Below, piece by piece: positions 58,091 to 64,000 of a stretch of DNA of 64,000 bases (the first letter of the stretch is position 1; every line of letters begins with the position of its first letter). The DNA lies in contig NC_133663.1 in the NCBI RefSeq assembly GCF_037893015.1, forward strand, positions 2,517,878 to 2,581,877, given 5' to 3'. The position numbers and the translations under genes are program-made. The DNA is from Macrotis lagotis. Its lineage: Eukaryota > Chordata > Mammalia > Peramelemorphia > Peramelidae. The notes below the pieces were generated by a model. It saw only the letters and a list, made by a program, of their open reading frames with translations, did no database searches and was not told where the DNA came from.

Positions 58091-60046
58091 TCTGCTTTAG
58101 AAAGATGCTCCTTGACCAGGGAGTCATCCCCAAGAAACAAAAGGGGAAAACTCCAAGAGGGGCCAAGTCTGAGTCTGGGGTTGCCCCCCAGAGTCCATTG
58201 ACTCCCCTTTCTCTGAGGCTGCCGCAGCCTGCGCAGGCTCTCCCTGTTCAGAGTCCTCTTCCCCCGGTCCCCTTCCAGGGCAGGCCTCCGCAGTTCCATG
58301 CATGTTGCTCCTCTTCTCTGGGACGCAGGCTTGCTGCATTCCCCTTTCTTCAGCTTGAATTCTTTGGGGTTCTTCCCTGCCCCCCCACAATGAGGACTCT
58401 CTTGGAACAGTGTAAAACAACCAGACAAAGCTGACCAGGCCCAGACCTCACTGGAAACTTCCCCATCTGAACAACCCCCCCCCCCCCCACCGCCCTGGTC
58501 TGTTTTCAAAATTTAACAAATCTATTTTCTTTCTATTCTACCACCCCCTGCCCCGCCGCCGAAGACAATCAAAAAGAAAGCCGAAGTTCTTGTAGCAGAT
58601 GTTCACAGCCCAGCCACATTGCCTCCCTCGGGGGCCGGGGGCCCAAGGTTCTCTGCCGTGGCCCACCTAGGGTGCCCTGTGTTTCGTACAGGATGCAGGA
58701 ACAGTGGCCCCCAGAGAGTGAGGAGGGGAGAGCAGGGGAGGTGGCGGGGGCAGGATGAGCTGAGAGGCCTGGGGGAGAGGAGCAGGACCCTGGGATGTAT
58801 TGGGCTCAGGGGCCTGGGGTGTCTGCAGCTGAGCAGACCCCCAAGGAGGCAGAAGGTGGCGGCTGAGCCCAGAAGGCAGCCGCCCTGGCCCTTGCTCCAT
58901 GAGTGGTCGTGGGGCCCTGGTGTCCTGGAGACCCCCCCCCCACTTTTCCAGGTTTATTCTCTATTGTTGCCCCTCTACATTAGTTCACATACCCATGCTC
59001 TCCCCCTCCCTGACAAGGAGCGTGTCTGCCACGCTTCAGTGAGGGGGCCAAGGCCTCCCTTCCCCCAGCACCTGTGCCTGTTGTCTGTCCGTGATCTGAC
59101 TCTGGGGCTCCTTGGCCTCTGCCCAATGAGGGGCTCCCTCCTCCATCTTGGGTGGGCTTTGGGGTGGGAGTCCTCGCTGGGAACTGCTGCTGTGATTACG
59201 CTTGGCTCTGTCTAAAATTGTCTGACGGTGACCGCTGTGGGAACATTCCTTTAGAGAAGACCCCAGGCCCCTCCTCCACAAGGCTCAGGTGAGGACGCTG
59301 AGCGGGGAGAAGAGGGACGGAGCCGCACAGGCCGGGCTTGAGGCTCCATCCTGAACCCAAGGACAGTCTCGCCCGACGCGGGTCCGGCCCAAAGGGCCGC
59401 GCTGCTTCGACGATGGCGCTTGCTCCCTTATGGCATTGTGAGCGGCTTGATGGTCCTTGCAGCTTCAGCCTATCCCTGCCATTATGTGCAAGACCCCAGA
59501 TGGCACCCACGTCCGACGCGGCTCCAGCCGGCACCCACCACGCCTGGACCCAGGCTCGGGGGGAGCCCCTTGTGAGGGGGAGTGGCAGCAGGTGATTGCT
59601 GAGGCTGAGACATCATAAGGCCCCAGCTCTCACCTCCCACTTTACCTTACAAAATCACCCGACCCCTCGCAGGCCATGGCCAAGCCTCCTGGCAACGGAC
59701 TCCTTGACCCGGGAAGTCTGACCACACTGTGGTCATCAGGGCCCCAGGCCCAGGTCCTGCCACCCTCAGGTGAGTCTTTGCAGTGGAGGGGGAGGGGGCT
59801 CTGGGGAGGCCTGCCTCTGCTCCCCCAGCCTGCGACCTGAATCTTGGGGGAGCATGGAGGGCGAGGGATGGAGACAGGAGGCAGGATTTCTGGGCCCTCC
59901 CTGGAGGATGCTCTTGGGATCCTGGTGCCAGGCTGTCGCCCACGATGGCTCTGGTCTGCATCCGGGCATTGACTTATGAGAGTCAGGCTGACTAGAAGCA
60001 TATAGAAATGTACACACACAAGGTTGTGATACAAAAATCTACTGCT

Positions 60047-60052
60047 TTTATT
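60047..60052 (-). terminator. Candidate minus-strand poly(A) signal with GT-rich element
   Basis: AATAAA on the - strand in 'ccaaaaataaaagcagtag', followed 23-36 bases further on by 'ccttgtgtgtgtac'. The sequence on its upstream side (60060-60240) is AT-rich and UTR-like. Confidence 0.45.
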
Positions 60053-62551
60053 TTTGGAAACTCAGACTTTTTATAACAAAAACTGATCTCAAGAATGAGT
60101 GGTTAAAGGAGACCCAGTTTCACAATTTCCTGGGTAAATTCACAATATTTCTTCTTAGCGATCTGCACCCTTCTCTATCAGAAAAGCCTTTACAGCCCCC
60201 GTGGAGCCAGGCTGTCCTAGGTCAGGGCTCACTGGAGAGCCAACAAGTCCATACAGTGAGCCAGAACACAAACATATCTGATGGGGAAGGTCACCGAGGA
60301 TGTGTGAAAATCACTCCTGGAGCTGGCCCTCGACCAGGCCGGGGTGGGGAAGGCAGGTGTAGACGGAGGCTATGGGGGGTGCGTTCCGGGTGGGGGGCAC
60401 AAGCGCTGCTCCTGAGCTCCGCCTGCCCAGCCTGGGGGCGACTGGAGGGCCAGGGAGGCGTGCTGAGCCAGCCGAGGCCTCGCTGCCTCTCCCCACAGCT
60501 CGGCCCCAGTGACCGCCAAGTCCCATAAAAGATCGGGGGGGTGTTGGGGAGCAGAAGATTCGGGCCCCAGGCCCAGCCCTCACTGCCTCCCTCCTGTGAA
60601 CCAGATGAGACCGGGGCAAGGAAGGCTGGTCTAAAGGGGGAAAGGAGAGAGGAAGAAGAAGCAAAGGAAGCTAGGGAGGTGGGGGCAAGGCCCATTTTGC
60701 AGATAAGGTAACTGAGTCTCAGATACTGGTGACTTAAAGAGAGGAAGGGTGGGGGGCCCTGAAGCCCCTTACCCCGTGCAACTGCCATGCTCTGGGGAAC
60801 AGGCAGGAGGCAGGGGTCCTGGATCCTGGGGGGAGGAAGGGAGTAGAGGCACCTCCTCAGAGAGAGCTCTTTCCCGAGACAACCCGTAATAGGTGGTGAT
60901 CCTCAGGTGCCCTGCCCGGGCGTTCACACCTGAGCGCACCCGTGCCCTGCCCTTCGCAGTGCCACGGAGCAGGAGTCACCGAGCCGCGGCCGTTCTGGTC
61001 CCATCTTCACGTCCCGTGGAGTTCAGAGAGAAGCCGGGCCCAGTATCAGTCTCAGCCACGGGACCTGGCATGGGCCCACTTGTGTGGATGCTGCCCTCTC
61101 GGGCCGGTCCGTGGGCCTGGGCACAGCTCGGTTCCATTGGCATTCTGCCAGTCGCTGCCTTCCAAAGGTGCCCCCAGAGGCAGCTCGGCCGCCCCCCGGG
61201 CCCCCCGGGACTCTGGACCCGCTCGCTGTGCATGGCCGTGGAGACCCTGTGAGTGGGGGTGGGTTCGAGTTCTGTTCCTGCCCCCGAGGAAGCTCCTCAC
61301 ACAACAGAGCAGGAGCGGTGTGGGTCGGGGGTCCGTCCAGACAGTCCGCCCCAGCCCCGGCCAGGCATGTGAGAAGCCGTCGGAAGGGGTCAGAAGTCTG
61401 AGGGTCCCTTCCCCTGAAATCCGGACCCTGGACGAGGCCCCCCAGTACAGACAGAAGCGGCTCGTGTCTCTTTGGGACGTGGCCGGGTGAGATGGGGTCC
61501 TTCCTGGGGACCCGGGGACAGTTTAGAACTGGTGGTAGGCAATCTGGCCGCCTGGGAGTCGGGAGGCCGGGCTCAAGCCCCTGTTCTCCCGCTAGGCTCT
61601 TCCCTGCCCTCCCCGGGCCCTCGAGCTCTTCTTCCTGGGACCCTCCCTCTCCAGTCCTGGGGGAGCCTGAGAGGAGGGGCTCTGAGCTTTGGGGGTGGGA
61701 GAGAGGGGGCTGAAGACAACATTGGGGGGGTCATGCCTCTTCCCTGGAACGGTGCGTTCCCACCGAGGTCTGGGCAGAGTCGGGGGGACTTGGGGAGTCC
61801 GTCAGGAACGTGGCCAGGTTCAGTCAGAACTTGACCTTCCTGCCTCCTTCCCTCGGCCTTTGGCTGATCCCACAAGCTCGGGGCGGAACCATTCCCGCCC
61901 GTGCTCTCCTAGAGGCCTCGGATCATTGATTCAGACCATCAAACTTGGCTGATTTCAAGGGTCCCGGGGAGCCAGCTCTGACCTGGAGGCTCCCAGTCCA
62001 GGAGGGAGGCGGGGGTCGGACTGGCCATCCTCCAGAGCCACAGGAAGAGGCTGGTGGGAGCCAGACTTGAAGGGGGAAAGGGGGGCGATGAGAGGGTCTG
62101 GCTCAGCAGTGAGCCCGGATTATGAGTGAAACAAATTGCCACATTCAAGGAAAAATACTTAAAGTATCACAGAAACAATATGCAAAAAATAGAAACGGCA
62201 GCGACTGCCAAACTCTTCCTGTGATACAAATCTGATCTTGATACCTAAATCAGGGAGAGAGAAAACAGAGAAAGAAAACTTAAAACCAGAAATTCTTATA
62301 CCTGAGGGATAGGTGACCTGGATGAGCCCCCACATCTGCGGTCCTCTGATGGGCAGCCTGGCGCTGCCCGAGGGGAGCAGAAGGGGCTGGGAGCAGGGCT
62401 CCTCGCCAAGTTCTCACGTACCCCCACATCACCCAAGTCTACAGGGTTTGCCTCTTGTGTGAGCACAGCCTCAAGGACTCCAGGAGGCTGGTGAGGGCAG
62501 GAAGGGCAGACCACCACATGCTATGACTTTGAGTCATCTGTCCTTATTTCA

Positions 62552-62812
62552 AGGCCCAGTGGATGGAGTCAGGATGGGAGTTCAAATCCAGCCTCTGACC
62601 CTTACTAGTTGTGTGACCTTGGACAAGTCATTTCACCCCAACTGCCTCCCATCCCAGGCCATCTCCAGTCATCCTGATCCATATCTGACCACTGGACCTG
62701 GGTGGCTCTGGAGGAGAAAGAGAGGCTGGGGGCTTAGTATAGCAACCCCCCCCACACACACACACACACTCCAGTCCAGTTCAGTCTTTGAGACTGAAGG
62801 ACAAACATCCTC
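62552..62812 (+). repeat. Marsupial tRNA-type SINE, long-tail form, sense
   Basis: 'cccagtggatggagtcaggatgggagttcaaatccagcc', 'actagttgtgtgaccttggacaagtcatttcaccccaac', 'ccatctccagtcatcctgatccatatctgaccactggacctgggtggctctggaggagaaagag', a (CA)n patch at 62753-62769, and 'gactgaaggacaaac'. Confidence 0.88.
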
Positions 62813-63244
62813 CTCATCACCAGGGCCGAGAACTCTCCCTTGTCACTCTGTAGACCCTTGGGGGTCTTAGATGAAGCCTAACTGATGCCCTGGATTGGGG
62901 TGCAGAGTTGGCCCTTGGTGGCATCATGTCAGAGGCTCTGCCACCACACCAAGGGCCCGGGACACTTTTGGGGATTTCTCATCCCTCTTGCTCATTGCTC
63001 CAGTCTGGGAAGTGGAGGAGCCACCCCCGTTCTTCACATGAGTCAGTGGGTTGTCCCCCCACTCCCTTGTGAGCTCACACCCCCACAACTCATGGAGTTT
63101 TATTTGCAGGTTGAAGGAACCAGTGCATCTGGGAGCAGACAATGCCCACCATGTCCCTCTGTCCCCAGAGGCCCTGCTGAGAGAGCCCCATCACCAAGAC
63201 TGGGCAGTGCCCACCTGAGCCGGCCTGGCTTAAGCCCTGGGCCA

Positions 63245-63320
63245 CGGGATGGAACACCGTCCTCAAGGAGCTTACATTCTACTGGTGGGGGGGGAGGGCA
63301 ACGTGTAACTAGATGAATCA
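63245..63320 (+). repeat. Ancient dispersed repeat fragment, family not assigned
   Basis: Shares 'gtcctcaaggagcttac' with 14417-14433 and continues 'attctactgg...caacgtgtaac'. Confidence 0.5.
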
Positions 63321-64000
63321 TGCAAACTCCTGCATTGTTGGAAGCAGGCCTGCCTGGACTGAGCCTTGAGGAGAGTGGGGTGGAGAGGGAGGTGCGGGCC
63401 CAGGGACCAGTCTGGGTTTGGGGTTCAGGGATCATCTCCTGGAGCAGTTTATCTGACCTGCAGAATGTCAAACGTCTGCTGGAAAGGTAAGTGGAAGCCA
63501 GAGAATCTGAGAGTGGGGGGCAATAGGATCCACCACGGGCCAGGGCTCCTGGGGTGGCCCCAGGTGAGGATCCTCTTACTCTCTGGTCATCCTGCCTCCT
63601 GCAGATTTGTCGCCCCAGAGCAGTGTGGCTTCCTGGCCTCACTCTTTGGGGGACGACGCCACCACTCACTGGGGGGGATCTAGACCTTGAGGCCTGTCCC
63701 CATCTCGTAGCAGGGAGTTCCCCAGAGTTTCCCTGTCTGGGCAGGAGACACACCTTCCCCCTCAGGTGAGAGAGCTCTACTACCTCTCCCTTCCTCCTGG
63801 CTGCTGAGGTACAACCACCTCCTGTCCCCCGTCTGTTCTCACCCAACTGAGTGCTTTGCATTAGTCTAGAATAGGAGGCAAAAGGGGGCGTGCACTGGAA
63901 ATGGGAAACTGGATCTTCATTTCAATGGAATTTTACTTCATTTTTGTGTTTGTTTCAATATAGAAATGCCAGTTATTATTATTGGCTCGTTTACTAATCC

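Larger units (their letters stand above)
53600..64000. other. Downstream intergenic flank, no coding gene recognised
   Basis: Mostly GC-rich unique sequence with scattered repeats. No open frame here shows domain structure or splice-linked conservation that I can recognise. In human the next gene beyond the XXYLT1 3' end is FAM43A, far away and convergent; I see none of its sequence. The AT-rich islands at 58080-58120, 60000-60200 and 62120-62300 stand out. Confidence 0.6.

Noticed and set aside
58619..59215. 198-residue + strand frame in the downstream flank
   Set aside because: Low complexity, GC-rich, no family features and no splice context.
63100..63861. 253-residue - strand frame
   Set aside because: No domain, no conservation I recognise, and part of it is a translated ancient repeat (63245-63320).

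Overview
The window is mammalian nuclear DNA and carries one recognisable protein-coding gene, XXYLT1 (xyloside xylosyltransferase 1), on the + strand. It is complete in four coding exons: 1479-1817, 6765-6912, 35817-35949 and 52046-52442. The joined reading frame is 1017 bases (338 residues plus stop). All introns are GT-AG and the codon phases match across every junction. A 3' UTR of about 1.1 kb ends at an AATAAA signal at 53576.

The interspersed repeats point to a marsupial. There are many copies of a short tRNA-derived SINE that reads 'gggcagctaggtggcgcagtggatagag' at its head and 'cttgggcaagccacttaacccc' near its tail, of the type I know from Australian marsupials. There are also SINEs with a long 'gaggagaaagtgaggctgg...gaaggacaaa' tail, SINEs with a BovB/RTE-like tail, MIR/CORE-SINEs, L2 tails and marsupial-type LINE-1 pieces. 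I cannot name the species. An Australian marsupial is my best guess, by inference from the SINE type.

Layout: 1-1200 is upstream flank. 1200-2700 is a very GC-rich CpG island with GC-box tandem repeats, exon 1 and two minisatellites in the start of intron 1. Intron 1 (to 6764) holds a SINE, an L1 scrap and a ~108-bp inverted duplication. Intron 2 (6913-35816) is 29 kb and repeat-rich, with an L1-dominated AT-rich block at 16.6-24 kb and another at 29.6-31.3 kb. Intron 3 (35950-52045) contains an ORF1-bearing, ORF2-less L1 (half-L1-like) lying head-on against the 5' end of a second L1. After the gene, 53.6-64 kb is intergenic, mostly GC-rich, with no coding gene that I can support. It does contain AT-rich islands that look like minus-strand 3' UTR, with AATAAA signals read on the - strand.

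XXYLT1 is a Golgi/ER type II membrane glycosyltransferase that adds the outer xylose to the O-glucose trisaccharide on EGF repeats such as those of Notch. No novel operon, CRISPR array or defence system is present. The most interesting signals are transposon archaeology (nested insertions with readable target-site duplications), local duplications of unclassified DNA, and a possible minus-strand transcript downstream.
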